Assembly (NCBI GenBank): GCA_031178005.1
Contig: JAPSJV010000002.1
Location: 62,001-126,000 of the forward strand
Direction: 5' to 3'
Length of the DNA: 64,000 bases
From: Pseudarthrobacter sp.
Lineage (GTDB): Bacteria; Actinomycetota; Actinomycetes; Actinomycetales; Micrococcaceae
Shown here: positions 17,099 to 25,747 of the stretch, piece by piece
Position numbering within the stretch: position 1 is the stretch's first letter
Layout of the letters: each line of letters begins with the position of its first letter
Notes under the pieces: model-generated
The model's database searches: none
What the model was told of the DNA's origin: nothing
What the model saw: the letters and a program-made list of their open reading frames with translations, nothing else
Translations under genes and position numbers: made by a program

Positions 17099-17889
17099 AC
17101 CAGCCTGCTCGCGTCCTCATTACCAACGACGACGGAATCGGCTCGCCGGGGCTGCACGCCCTTGCCGTCGCGGCAGCACGGGCCGGCCATAGCGTTGTGG
17201 TGGCAGCACCGGCATCCGAGGCGAGCGGCAGCAGCTCCTCGATTACCGCCGTCGAACAGGATGGCAGGATTTCGATTGAACGGCGGCACTTGGAAGGGCT
17301 GGACGGCGTGGAAGCCTATGCCGTCCACGGGGCGCCCGCCTTCATCACCATGATCGCCACCCACGGCGCCTTTGGCCCGCCTCCTGACATCGTGCTCTCC
17401 GGAGTCAACCGCGGGGCCAACGTGGGCCGGGCCGTCCTGCATTCCGGGACAGTGGGCGCTGCGCTGACGGCTGGTGTGAATGACGGGCGGGGAATGGCAG
17501 TTTCGCTGGACACCGGGCTCCATCCCGAGGGTCTGCACTGGGACAATGCCGCACAGCTGGCCATTGGGCTGCTGCCGTTCCTGGGTGGACTGGAGGCCGG
17601 GAGCGTCCTGAACCTCAACGTCCCCAACCGTGCAGGGCCGGACCTCCCCGAATACCGTGCGGCAACCCTGACCCGGTTCGGTATTGTCCAGACCACCCTG
17701 GCCGAGCGCGGCCAGCAGCATGTCCGTCTTGCCATCGCGGACACCACGGAGGAACCGGATCCGGACAGCGACGCCGCACTCCTGGCTGCCGGGTTCGCCA
17801 CGGTGACGGCGCTTCAGCCCGTCACGGGATGGGCTCTGCCGGACCTTCCTGCCGCCTTAGCCGACACCTCGGAGGGGCGGCCCTCCTGA
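17095..17889 (+). CDS. surE: 5'/3'-nucleotidase SurE
   Basis: A 264-residue SurE phosphatase. The metal-binding N-terminus RVLITNDDGIGSPGLHAL carries the Asp-Asp pair, and VLSGVNRGANVGRAVLHSGTVGAA is the second family signature. It dephosphorylates nucleoside monophosphates. The length is normal. It is coupled by ATGA to the preceding PfkB-type kinase and followed after 34 nt by an alarmone-synthetase-domain gene. A nucleotide or stress connection is suggested by context only. Confidence 0.92.
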   Translation: MNQPARVLITNDDGIGSPGLHALAVAAARAGHSVVVAAPASEASGSSSSITAVEQDGRISIERRHLEGLDGVEAYAVHGAPAFITMIATHGAFGPPPDIVLSGVNRGANVGRAVLHSGTVGAALTAGVNDGRGMAVSLDTGLHPEGLHWDNAAQLAIGLLPFLGGLEAGSVLNLNVPNRAGPDLPEYRAATLTRFGIVQTTLAERGQQHVRLAIADTTEEPDPDSDAALLAAGFATVTALQPVTGWALPDLPAALADTSEGRPS

Positions 17890-17923
17890 GCCTTCTGTCG
17901 CATGCCCGCCGTATGCTGGGGAC

Positions 17924-19030
17924 ATGGCTAGCAACTGGGAGCGCTTGGATCCTGCCCTGCGCCCATCCGTGCAGGAAAACGTGGAACTCTACGAGCGGGT
18001 CCGTCCTGCCCTGAAGCTGGTGACGCGGGACGTGCTGCTGACCATGCGGGACATGCTGAAGGACACCGAGGTGACCCCGCTGTTCGTCACCGGCCGCACC
18101 AAAACCGTGGAGTCGTTCCGCGAAAAGATCTCCCGCACGGAGGAGCCGCTGGAGGCCGGCGGAATGCCGGTGCTGAAGTTCCCGGACCCCTTCCGCACGC
18201 TTAATGACATGGTGGGCATCCGCATCATCACCAAGCTGCCGGCGGAAAATGCCGTGGCCGCCAACCTCATCAAGCGCCAGCGGCAGCTGTTCGACTGCCG
18301 CGGTGACCGGGAGAAGGACATCGGCTCCATTGAGTCCGGAACCTACGGCTACTCCAGCCGGCACTTGATCCTGCGCACCATCCAGAACGACACCGTCAAG
18401 GAGTACCAGCAGGCTTTCAACCCTGACGTGGCGCCCAACGGCAGCTACTTCTTTGAGTGCCAGATCCGTACTGTGTTTGCCCATGCGTGGAGCGAGATCG
18501 AGCACGACATCCGCTTCAAAGCTGAAGATCCGCGCGCCTGGACCCCGCATTTCGACCGCCAGTTCACCGCAACCGCGGCCATGCTGGAAACGGTGGAGGG
18601 AGCCTTCGCTGACCTGCACGAACGGTACGAGGAAGTCCGCAGCTACTGGGACATGGACGGCGAGGGCGCCGCGCAGCTCACGCCCAACCGGATCCGCGAC
18701 GTCTGGCGCACGCTGCTGCCGCACGTGGACCGGAAGGTCGACGACGACTGGGGCTGGGCCGCCGAGCTCCTGGCTGCCCACGGGCTCAACCAGACAGTGC
18801 AGCTGGCCGGCTTGCTCAGCGCCAACCGCATCACGGAGGTGCGCAAGGCACTGGACCACCGATACTCCCCCGGCCCGGACCGGCTCCTGGATGACCTCCT
18901 GCTGTGGCAGTACGGCACCAAGCACATTGAACTCACGGCGGAAGGGCCCGACGTCGTTCCCCACCCGCGGCGCGACAGCCTCCTGCGGCGGCTCAAACAG
19001 ATCGAGCGCTACCGCCTGACGAACGGCTGA
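17924..19030 (+). CDS. RelA/SpoT-domain (p)ppGpp synthetase-like protein
   Basis: A 368-residue protein with a synthetase-type RelA/SpoT domain at about residues 40-200: FVTGRTKTVESFREKI, DMVGIRIITKLP, SGTYGYSSRHLIL and ECQIRTVFAHAWSEIEHDI. No HD hydrolase, TGS or ACT domain is seen, so it is a stand-alone small-alarmone-synthetase relative. It carries a longer helical C-terminal part of about 150 residues than typical SAS proteins. It would make (p)ppGpp or a related pyrophosphorylated nucleotide. The surE gene is 34 nt upstream on the same strand and probably shares its transcript. Confidence 0.85.
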   Translation: MASNWERLDPALRPSVQENVELYERVRPALKLVTRDVLLTMRDMLKDTEVTPLFVTGRTKTVESFREKISRTEEPLEAGGMPVLKFPDPFRTLNDMVGIRIITKLPAENAVAANLIKRQRQLFDCRGDREKDIGSIESGTYGYSSRHLILRTIQNDTVKEYQQAFNPDVAPNGSYFFECQIRTVFAHAWSEIEHDIRFKAEDPRAWTPHFDRQFTATAAMLETVEGAFADLHERYEEVRSYWDMDGEGAAQLTPNRIRDVWRTLLPHVDRKVDDDWGWAAELLAAHGLNQTVQLAGLLSANRITEVRKALDHRYSPGPDRLLDDLLLWQYGTKHIELTAEGPDVVPHPRRDSLLRRLKQIERYRLTNG

Positions 19031-19037
19031 CGACTGG

Positions 19038-19955
19038 CTATAAGGAAACCCATGAACCGGCCTGCTCAGCCAGCCGGGCCTGGACCATTCCAAGCGCGTC
19101 GCTGCCCGGTGCCCCGGCGGCCGTGACCAGGTAGAGCGTGTTCAGCGGCCCGTAGACCGGCGCATGCAGGAGTTGGAGGCTTCCGTCGTCGAGGTCGCGC
19201 TGCACCACATAACGCGGCAGTACGGACATACCTGCGCCGGCCAGAACGGCCTCACGGATTCCCCTGAGGTCCGGCAGCGTGAGGGACACTGTGTTCGCCG
19301 GCCGCTGTTCGAACTCAGTGAGCCAATAGCGGCGGATGATCTGCAGGTCCTCTGCATAAGCGAGCAACGGGATGTGGGCCAGGGCTGCGGGAGCGTCGTC
19401 ACCCAGCCGCGACTGATCCACCGTAGCGGTCCACGACGGCGCTCCCACCAGCACAAACTCCTCGTCCAGCCAGGGGGTGGCTGCGAGCGCAGGATCCTTG
19501 GGGCGCAAGGACGAAACCACCAGGTCCAGCGCACCGGAGGCCAGGTTTTCGAGGAGGTCCGGCGCCTGTCCGGGGATGGCATTCAGTTGCAGCCCTCGGG
19601 CCAGCAGCGGCGACAGGCACGGCACAATCCGCAGGGAAAGAATGTCCGAGGCGCCGCCAATACGGACAGTCCCGGACAGGACGTCCGCGGGCGCGGACGT
19701 ACTCGAGACCTGCAGCGCATCCACGTGCGGCGCAACCCGGCCCATCAGGCTGACCGCATCCCTGGTGGGCATCACCCCGGCAGTGGTGCGCTCGAACAGT
19801 GCCATTCCAAGGCCTGCTTCCAGTCGTTTCAGCTGGCCGCTCACGGCGGGCTGGCTGATGCCCAGGCGCCTGGCCGCTTCCGTAAGGGTTCCGGCGCGAA
19901 AAACGGTGACGAACGTTTCCAGCAGCCCGATGTTGGTATTCACGTCCCTCATCAT
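19038..19955 (-). CDS. LysR-family transcriptional regulator
   Basis: About 305 residues. The N-terminal winged helix is LLETFVTVFRAGTLTEAARRLGISQPAVSGQLKRLEAG, followed by a LysR substrate-binding domain (VRIGGASDILSLRIVPCLSPLL). The ORF opens 31 codons earlier, but the conserved fold starts near the double ATG at 19955/19952. No ribosome binding site precedes it, so a leaderless message is possible. It is divergent from the DJ-1/PfpI gene, its likeliest target besides itself. It ends seven bases from the convergent RelA/SpoT gene. Confidence 0.85.
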   Translation of the reverse strand: MMRDVNTNIGLLETFVTVFRAGTLTEAARRLGISQPAVSGQLKRLEAGLGMALFERTTAGVMPTRDAVSLMGRVAPHVDALQVSSTSAPADVLSGTVRIGGASDILSLRIVPCLSPLLARGLQLNAIPGQAPDLLENLASGALDLVVSSLRPKDPALAATPWLDEEFVLVGAPSWTATVDQSRLGDDAPAALAHIPLLAYAEDLQIIRRYWLTEFEQRPANTVSLTLPDLRGIREAVLAGAGMSVLPRYVVQRDLDDGSLQLLHAPVYGPLNTLYLVTAAGAPGSDALGMVQARLAEQAGSWVSL

Positions 19956-19967
19956 AAGGAAAGTTAT
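19954..19967. promoter_or_regulatory. ATAA-N6-TTAT dyad at the lysR start
   Basis: ATAAGGAAAGTTAT is a short inverted repeat right at the 5' end of the LysR gene. An ATAAGGAAA copy also serves as the ribosome-site region of the DJ-1 gene near 20050, and another lies just past the LysR stop near 19040. It could be an autoregulatory site, but it is short. Confidence 0.3.
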
Positions 19968-20062
19968 GACGACCGCCCGTTCATCCGGAATGGCGGACGC
20001 AGACTTTCCCTTGTACCCATCGACGCTCCCACCGGAGATGGACCCCACGATAAGGAAAACCG

Positions 20063-20761
20063 ATGACGAACGTACTCATGATCATTTCTGCTGCGGACAA
20101 GCTCACCATGGCAGATGGCACCAGCCACGCCACGGGCTACTGGGCAGAGGAGGTCGCCGCCTCGCACGAGACCCTGGTCCAGGCCGGATTCACCGTGGAG
20201 ATCGCCACGCCGGACGGCGCCACACCCACCGTGGACCAGCTGAGCCTGAGCACCGACGGCGGAGTGAGCCCCGAGCACGCCGCACGTTTCCGCACCTACC
20301 TGGACGGCATCCAGGGCGACCTTCAGGCACCCAAACCGCTTGCCGCCGTCGAGCCTTCCACCTTCGACGCAGTCTACATTCCCGGCGGCCACGCACCCAT
20401 GGCCGACCTCGCCGGCAGCGAGGAAGTGGGCCGGATCCTGGCTGCAGCTGAAGAGGCAAGCAAACCCGTGGTGGCGCTGTGCCACGGTGTTGCTGCGCTG
20501 TTGAGCGCGCGGAACGACTCCGGCTGGCTCTATGAGGGCCGGCGGATGACCGGCTTCACCGACGAGGAAGAGCAGCAGGGCGGCTACCGTGACCAGATTC
20601 CGTTCTCCGTCGAAGCCTCCCTGAGGGACGCCGGCGGCGTGCTGGAAACCGGCGCCGCATGGTCAGACAAGGTTGTGGTGGACGGGACCCTGATCACCGG
20701 CCAGAACCCGCAGTCCAGCATTTCCACGGCCAAGGCCCTCATCTCCGCCCTCGCGGGCTGA
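20063..20761 (+). CDS. DJ-1/PfpI (Hsp31-like) type 1 glutamine-amidotransferase-domain protein
   Basis: A 232-residue protein with the nucleophile-elbow Cys in KPVVALCHGVAALL, an upstream YIPGGHAPMADL motif and FSVEASLRDAGG near the end. This is the Hsp31/GATase1-like branch, linked to deglycase/glyoxalase III or chaperone activity. Which activity it has cannot be read from sequence. Start: ATG behind AAGGAAAACCG. It is divergent from a LysR gene. The early TMADGTSHATGYWAEEV is characteristic of this branch. Confidence 0.88.
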   Translation: MTNVLMIISAADKLTMADGTSHATGYWAEEVAASHETLVQAGFTVEIATPDGATPTVDQLSLSTDGGVSPEHAARFRTYLDGIQGDLQAPKPLAAVEPSTFDAVYIPGGHAPMADLAGSEEVGRILAAAEEASKPVVALCHGVAALLSARNDSGWLYEGRRMTGFTDEEEQQGGYRDQIPFSVEASLRDAGGVLETGAAWSDKVVVDGTLITGQNPQSSISTAKALISALAG

Positions 20762-21133
20762 CACTCTCCGCCCCTGACCCAACCATGTAGCGAAGACCCG
20801 GTGGTCGAGCTTGTCCAGATCGGTTTCGACAAGCTCGACCACCGGTGATCGAGCTTGTCGAGATCGGAAAGGGCCCCAAACCCTAGCGCCCCGCAGCATT
20901 GTCCCGCTACAGTAGGAAACTGGTCCGGCCAACGGCAGCAGGAATGCTGCGAAGGTGCTGGAATGAATCTGGAGAGATCGGAGGTGGTTTTGATGACTGG
21001 AGTTGCCGTGTGCCCCGTGAACAAAACATCAAACACCCCCATCCCCGGATTCCGCACCGCATAGGGCATTGCCCCCATAAGCCTTGGTCATCCCAAGGCC
21101 CCGGTGCCAGGGGACTTGCCCCGAGGTATCACC
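20762..21133. other. 372-base intergenic region with repeat R3; no convincing gene
   Basis: The left part holds repeat R3. Further on, GGAGGTGGTTTTG precedes an ATG (about 20994) that opens only 23 codons ending at 21063. I do not call it a gene, but it is the only ribosome-site-like feature in the stretch. The rsgA promoter was not resolved. Confidence 0.4.
20800..20867. repeat. dispersed intergenic repeat R3 (three units, alternating orientation)
   Basis: GGTGGTCGAGCTTGTCCAGA, TTTCGACAAGCTCGACCACC and GGTGATCGAGCTTGTCGAGA follow each other in alternating orientation. The first two can pair into a long hairpin. Confidence 0.8.
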
Positions 21134-22291
21134 GTGAAAAGTTCTTCCGTCCCGCTTTCCTTCAACCCTGCCAACAAGGCGCCGGAAACCGGCCTGGCGC
21201 TCTATGGCTACAACAACGCCGTCGAACGGCTTTTTAACGAAAACCCGCCGCCGCCTGGCGGAACGCACGAACCGGGCCGCGTGGTCCGCGTGGACCGCAC
21301 CCTGGTGCTGGTGGCTGCCGGCGATGACCTTCTTCACCTGCCCTACCCGCTGGACGCCGGCATCCCGGTGACCGGCGACTGGGTGTGGCTTGGGCCCAAC
21401 CGGGCCGGCGAGCGCCAGATTGTGGACGTCCTGCCCCGCCGCTCCCAGCTCACCCGGAAGCGCGCGTACGAGGACTCGTCCGCCGCACAGGTGCTGGCAG
21501 CCAACATGGATACAGTCGGCGTGGTGGTCCCCGTGGACCGCCCGCTCACCCACAACCGGCTCGAACGCACCCTGGTTGCCGCCTGGGATTCCGGTGCCAC
21601 TCCGCTGGTGATCATCACCAAAGCGGACCTCGCGAACGTGGCGGACGACGTCGTCGGGCAGGTGATCCTCCAGGCTGCCGGCGTTGACGTGGTCACCACC
21701 TCGGCGGAGTTCGGCGACGGGATCGACGAACTGCTGGCGCATGTTCCGGAACGTGGCACCCTGGTGCTCCTGGGTCCGTCCGGCGCCGGGAAGTCCACGC
21801 TGATCAACGCCCTGGCCGGCCATGCGGTCCAGGACACCGGGGCCGTCCGCTCCGGTGACTTCAAGGGCAAGCACACCACCACCTCCCGGGAACTGGTGCC
21901 GCTGGCGAACGGAACGGTGCTGATGGACACTCCCGGAGTGCGCGGCTTTGGACTGTACGACGCCGACAGCGGCATGGAGGCCATGTTCAGTGATGTGGAG
22001 GAACTGTCCGCCCGCTGCCGCTTCTCCGATTGCGCCCACCAGTTCGAGCCCGGCTGCGCCGTGCAGCAGGCCATTGCCGATGGCGTCCTGGAAGAGCGCC
22101 GCTGGAACAGCTACCTGAAAATGCAGCGCGAGCTGGCGGCCCTGGCCCGCCGGTCCGACGCCGCAGCCCAGCGGGCGTATTACCGCGAATGGCATCAGAA
22201 GGTGGTTGTTGCGGGGAAGTCGCAGCGTGCCGCCGAACGGAATACTGCCGAGCGGAGGGAAGACCGGAAGTCCAAACGGAAGCGCCGCTAG
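21134..22291 (+). CDS. rsgA: ribosome small-subunit-dependent GTPase A
   Basis: About 385 residues. The G motifs are in the circularly permuted order of RsgA: VIITKAD (G4), then GPSGAGKSTLINALAG (G1), the switch region GKHTTTSRELV and DTPGVRGFGL (G3). A zinc site CRFSDCAHQFEPGC follows, with an OB-fold region before the G domain. The protein acts in late 30S ribosome maturation. I chose GTG at 21134, which follows CCGAGG; the ATG at 21104 is less well placed. The C-terminal tail is very basic (RREDRKSKRKRR). It is monocistronic as far as can be seen. Confidence 0.93.
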   Translation: MKSSSVPLSFNPANKAPETGLALYGYNNAVERLFNENPPPPGGTHEPGRVVRVDRTLVLVAAGDDLLHLPYPLDAGIPVTGDWVWLGPNRAGERQIVDVLPRRSQLTRKRAYEDSSAAQVLAANMDTVGVVVPVDRPLTHNRLERTLVAAWDSGATPLVIITKADLANVADDVVGQVILQAAGVDVVTTSAEFGDGIDELLAHVPERGTLVLLGPSGAGKSTLINALAGHAVQDTGAVRSGDFKGKHTTTSRELVPLANGTVLMDTPGVRGFGLYDADSGMEAMFSDVEELSARCRFSDCAHQFEPGCAVQQAIADGVLEERRWNSYLKMQRELAALARRSDAAAQRAYYREWHQKVVVAGKSQRAAERNTAERREDRKSKRKRR

Positions 22292-22338
22292 CGGTCTCCC
22301 TGTTACACAGCCGGGAGCGGAGAATTCGGGAATTTTGA

Positions 22339-22357
22339 TCAGGTAAGGCTATCCTAA
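22339..22357. promoter_or_regulatory. DtxR/IdeR-type iron box upstream of the ABC importer
   Basis: TCAGGTAAGGCTATCCTAA agrees with the consensus TTAGGTTAGGCTAACCTAA at 16 of 19 positions and keeps the AGG...CCT arms. It lies 53 bp before the GTG start of the substrate-binding protein. The whole importer operon should therefore be repressed by an iron-loaded DtxR/IdeR protein encoded elsewhere. Confidence 0.78.
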
Positions 22358-22410
22358 AGATCCCCAATTCTCCCTTCCCGCGCTGTCGGGTCAGTTCTAG
22401 GCGGTCCCCC

Positions 22411-23964
22411 GTGCTCCCAGTCAAAAGGTCCCGGCCCATCCTTGCCGTCGCCGCCGTCCTCGCGTTGAGCGGTTGCGGCTTCAGCGGAGGCCAGCCGGCA
22501 CAGGAAAGCAGCGCTGCCGCCGATACCAGCCAGCGCATTGTGGTGGACAACTTCCGGGCGCCGGTAGCTGACTGGGCCGTTGAATCGGATGCAGCCTACA
22601 TCCTGTCCCTCTCCGGCTGCCTGGAAACCCTGACGAAGTTCGATCAGGCAAAGGGTGAAGTAGTGCCGTCGCTGGCCACCGAGTGGAAGCAGCACAGCCC
22701 CCTGGAGTGGGACTTCACCATCCGCGACGGCGTGAAGTTCCAGGACGGCACCGCACTGACCGCCGAATCCGTGGCCACGGCGTTGAACCACGTCCTGAAG
22801 GCGACCGTCCCGGCGCGTGCCTTCAACAGCAAGATCATCAGCTCGGTCTCCGTTCCGCAGGAGGGCACCGTGCGCGTCACCACGCCCACGGAAAGCCCCC
22901 TGGTCCCGTATCGGCTGGCCAGCGTCAACTCCGGGATCCTCTCCCCCGCCGCGTATGAGGGTGAGCGGACCAATCCGTTCGGCCACTGCACCGGACCCTT
23001 TGTTCCTGTCTCCGAAGTTGCCCAGCAGTCCCTGACCCTGGACCGGAACCCGGACTACTGGGGCGGCGACGTGCAGCTGGCCGGGGCGGAAATCCGCTTC
23101 ATCACCAACGGCGCCACCCGCGCCGCCCAGGTCCAGACCGGCGAGGCGGACATCTCCATGTCCATCCCCGCGGCCAGCTTGTCCTCCCTGGAGAACGCCG
23201 ACGGCCTCAGCGTCCTGAAGGCCGATTCGCCGCGCACGGCCACCCTTTACATGAACAACGGCCGTGCACCCCTGGACAACGTAGATGTGCGCACCGCCAT
23301 CCGGGACGCACTGGACCTGGAATCTCTCGCCGCCAGCGTTTACGAGGGTGCCGCGCTGCCAGCAACCGGCGTGTTCGCATCCTCGGAACCGTGGGCAGGA
23401 ACAACGGGCGAGGCCCCCAAGCAGGATCTCGACGGCGCCAAGAAGCTCCTTGCCGACGCCGGTTACACCGCTGATCGCCCCCTCGAAATCATCGCGATCG
23501 TGGAGCGCGCCGAGTTCGCGGACGTCGCCGCCGTCATCCAGGACAACCTGAAGGCCGTGGGCATTCCGGTCTCCATCGTCACCAAGGAATACGCCGCAGC
23601 CGAGCCTGACGTCATCGCCGGCAACTACGACATGCTGCTCAGCCAGCGGAACCGCCTGATCGACATCGCCGATCCCGCAGGCTTCCTGTCGGCGGACTAC
23701 ACCTGCTCGGGAAGCTACAACCTGAGCCACTTCTGCGATCCCGAATACGATCAGCTGCTGGCCAAGGCTGCCACCACTGTGGATCCCGAGGAGCGCTACA
23801 GCCTCTACGCCCAGGCCGGGGGAATCCTGACGGAGAAGGCCGTGAACGTGTGGCTGGTCAATGAGCAGGCCACGGACGCTGTCCGCAACAACGTCCTGGG
23901 CTACGTCCAGGACCCGCTGTCCCGCTATGTGCTGACGGCGCAGACGGCAAAGACGGCTTCGTAA
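22411..23964 (+). CDS. ABC transporter substrate-binding lipoprotein, Opp/Dpp/Nik family 5
   Basis: A 517-residue solute-binding protein. The lipoprotein signal is RSRPILAVAAVLALSGCGF with the lipobox Cys near residue 22. Family-5 stretches are VVPSLATEWKQHSPLEWDFTIRDGVKFQDG and FGHCTGPF followed by LDRNPDYWGG. Family members bind peptides, nickel chelates or opine-type metallophores. The GTG start has only a weak GGCGG before it. It is first in a four-gene importer operon 53 bp behind an iron box, so a ferric chelate is the most economical cargo. The sequence alone does not name the ligand. Confidence 0.9.
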   Translation: MLPVKRSRPILAVAAVLALSGCGFSGGQPAQESSAAADTSQRIVVDNFRAPVADWAVESDAAYILSLSGCLETLTKFDQAKGEVVPSLATEWKQHSPLEWDFTIRDGVKFQDGTALTAESVATALNHVLKATVPARAFNSKIISSVSVPQEGTVRVTTPTESPLVPYRLASVNSGILSPAAYEGERTNPFGHCTGPFVPVSEVAQQSLTLDRNPDYWGGDVQLAGAEIRFITNGATRAAQVQTGEADISMSIPAASLSSLENADGLSVLKADSPRTATLYMNNGRAPLDNVDVRTAIRDALDLESLAASVYEGAALPATGVFASSEPWAGTTGEAPKQDLDGAKKLLADAGYTADRPLEIIAIVERAEFADVAAVIQDNLKAVGIPVSIVTKEYAAAEPDVIAGNYDMLLSQRNRLIDIADPAGFLSADYTCSGSYNLSHFCDPEYDQLLAKAATTVDPEERYSLYAQAGGILTEKAVNVWLVNEQATDAVRNNVLGYVQDPLSRYVLTAQTAKTAS

Positions 23965-23982
23965 CCGCCACCTTCCGCCCGT

Positions 23983-24924
23983 ATGTTCCCCTTCATCGCC
24001 AAACGAACGGCCACCCTGGTGGCCGCCGTTCTGGTGTCCTCTTTCGCGGTGTTCCTGATTCCGTACTTCACCCCCGGCGATCCGGTGCGGACCATCATCA
24101 GGTCTCGGGTGTCCGGGAACATTATTGACGACGCCGATGTGCAGGCCCTGAGCCTCAGTCTGGGACTGCAGGATCCGCTGATCGTGCAGTATTTCAGCTG
24201 GCTGGGCAGGATCGCCACGGGAGACATGGGGCTCTCGCACGTCTCCCGCACTCCCGTGGCGGACCAGGTGCTTCCGGCACTGGCGGTGACCCTCAGCCTG
24301 GTGGCGGCCGCCCTTGCCCTTGCCGTGCTGGTTTCCCTTCCGCTGGGCATCGTGGCGGGCCTCCGGCACGGAAAACCTGCGGACCGGGTCATCACCTCCG
24401 TCACACAGTCCTTTATTGCCATGCCGGAATATTGGGTGGCTCCGCTGCTGGTCCTGGTCTTTGCCCTGAAGCTTTCCGTCCTGCCGTCTGCCGGCTGGAG
24501 CGGCCCTGAATCCATGGTGCTTCCGGCGCTGACCCTGGCATTGCGGCCCATCAGCTACTTCACCTCCGCGGTCCGGGCGGGAATGATCGATGCCGCCGCA
24601 GCTGAGCATGTTCCCGCAGCGAGGGCCCGCGGGCTGAGCGTGCCGCAGGCCGTGCTGCGCCACGTGATTCCGAACGGGCTGGTGCCGCTGTCCACGCTGG
24701 TTGCTGTCTGGTTTGCAGGGCTCCTGGGCGGCTCTGTGATCGTTGAGGTGATCTTCGCGGTGCCGGGCATGGGCAGGCTGCTGTTTGACGCCGTCGTGAA
24801 TTCCGATATTCCCCTGGCGCAGGGCGGCGTGGTGCTGGTGGTGGCCTTGGCCGTGCTGGTCACAACCCTAGCCGACTTTGTACACCGGGCGTTGACCCCC
24901 GCGGTGGAAGGCAGTTATGCGTAG
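23983..24924 (+). CDS. ABC transporter permease, DppB type
   Basis: A 313-residue membrane protein with about six segments. The N-terminal helix LVAAVLVSSFAVFLIPYFTPGDPVRTI is typical of DppB/OppB/NikB, and the EAA loop reads HVPAARARGLSVPQAVLRHVIPNGLVPL. It forms half of the channel of the importer. It starts 18 nt after the binding-protein gene and overlaps the next permease by 8 bases. Confidence 0.93.
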   Translation: MFPFIAKRTATLVAAVLVSSFAVFLIPYFTPGDPVRTIIRSRVSGNIIDDADVQALSLSLGLQDPLIVQYFSWLGRIATGDMGLSHVSRTPVADQVLPALAVTLSLVAAALALAVLVSLPLGIVAGLRHGKPADRVITSVTQSFIAMPEYWVAPLLVLVFALKLSVLPSAGWSGPESMVLPALTLALRPISYFTSAVRAGMIDAAAAEHVPAARARGLSVPQAVLRHVIPNGLVPLSTLVAVWFAGLLGGSVIVEVIFAVPGMGRLLFDAVVNSDIPLAQGGVVLVVALAVLVTTLADFVHRALTPAVEGSYA

Positions 24925-25747
24925 GCGGTTGAATACCCACCATCTGGCGGCTGCGGTGCTGACCCTGGTGGTCATCGCGGTGGCAATTGCGCCATGGATC
25001 TACCCTTATCCGCCTGCCCAGCAGAACCTGGCCGAACGCCTGGCGCCCGCGTCCCCCGAGCATTGGCTGGGAACCGACCACCTGGGCCGGGACACGTTGA
25101 GCAGGCTGCTGGAGGGCGGGCGGTTCTCCATGACCGTGGCCGCGTTGGCAACCATGCTCACCTGCCTCCTGGGCGTGGCCATCGGCGTGCTCAGCGCGCG
25201 GCGCCGCGGCTGGGTGGATGAGTTCCTGACCAGGACCAACGACGTCCTGCTGGCCGTCCCGGAGATGGTGGTGGCGCTGTTCATCGTGGCGACGCTCGGC
25301 ACCGGCTTCGGACCGCTGCTGCTGGCTCTGACTGTTACCGGCTGGACGCCGTTCGCCAGGCTGAGCCGCACGCTTGCCTATGACGTTTCCAGCCGCGGCT
25401 TTGTGGAGGCGGCACACGTGGTGGGCTGCTCGCCGTCGTTCATCATTTTCCGGCACGTGATCCCGCACCTGGCGGGCCCCATCCTGGGCCAGGCGACGCT
25501 GCGCTTCGGGCATCTGCTGATCAGCGTCGGCGCCCTGTCCTACCTCGGGTTGGGCGTGCAGCCACCACAATCCGACTGGGGCTCCATGATGGCCGCCGCC
25601 CAGCCCTACACCGAGCGCGCGCCGCTGGGAATCCTGGCGCCCGGACTCGCCATTTTTGTGATGGCACTCTGCGTCACCCTGATTGGGCAGCGCGCCGCAC
25701 GGATGGCTACCGGCCCCCTCCTCCTGCCGACGGCGGACCGCACATGA
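24917..25747 (+). CDS. ABC transporter permease, DppC type
   Basis: A 276-residue permease with the DppC-type opening (APWIYPYPPAQQNLAERLAPASPEHWLGTDHLGRD) and the EAA loop FVEAAHVVGCSPSFIIFRHVIPHLAGPI. It is the second channel subunit, overlapping the first permease by 8 bases and the ATPase gene by 4 (ATGA). Confidence 0.93.
   Translation: MRRRLNTHHLAAAVLTLVVIAVAIAPWIYPYPPAQQNLAERLAPASPEHWLGTDHLGRDTLSRLLEGGRFSMTVAALATMLTCLLGVAIGVLSARRRGWVDEFLTRTNDVLLAVPEMVVALFIVATLGTGFGPLLLALTVTGWTPFARLSRTLAYDVSSRGFVEAAHVVGCSPSFIIFRHVIPHLAGPILGQATLRFGHLLISVGALSYLGLGVQPPQSDWGSMMAAAQPYTERAPLGILAPGLAIFVMALCVTLIGQRAARMATGPLLLPTADRT

Noticed and set aside
20994-21065. Short ORF with GGAGG upstream in the rsgA leader region
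   Set aside because: Only 23 codons, with no recognisable peptide features; could be chance.
22354-24663. 769-codon minus-strand ORF
   Set aside because: It runs antisense to the binding-protein and permease genes, is rich in Gly/Arg/His as expected of a shadow frame, and has no recognisable domain.
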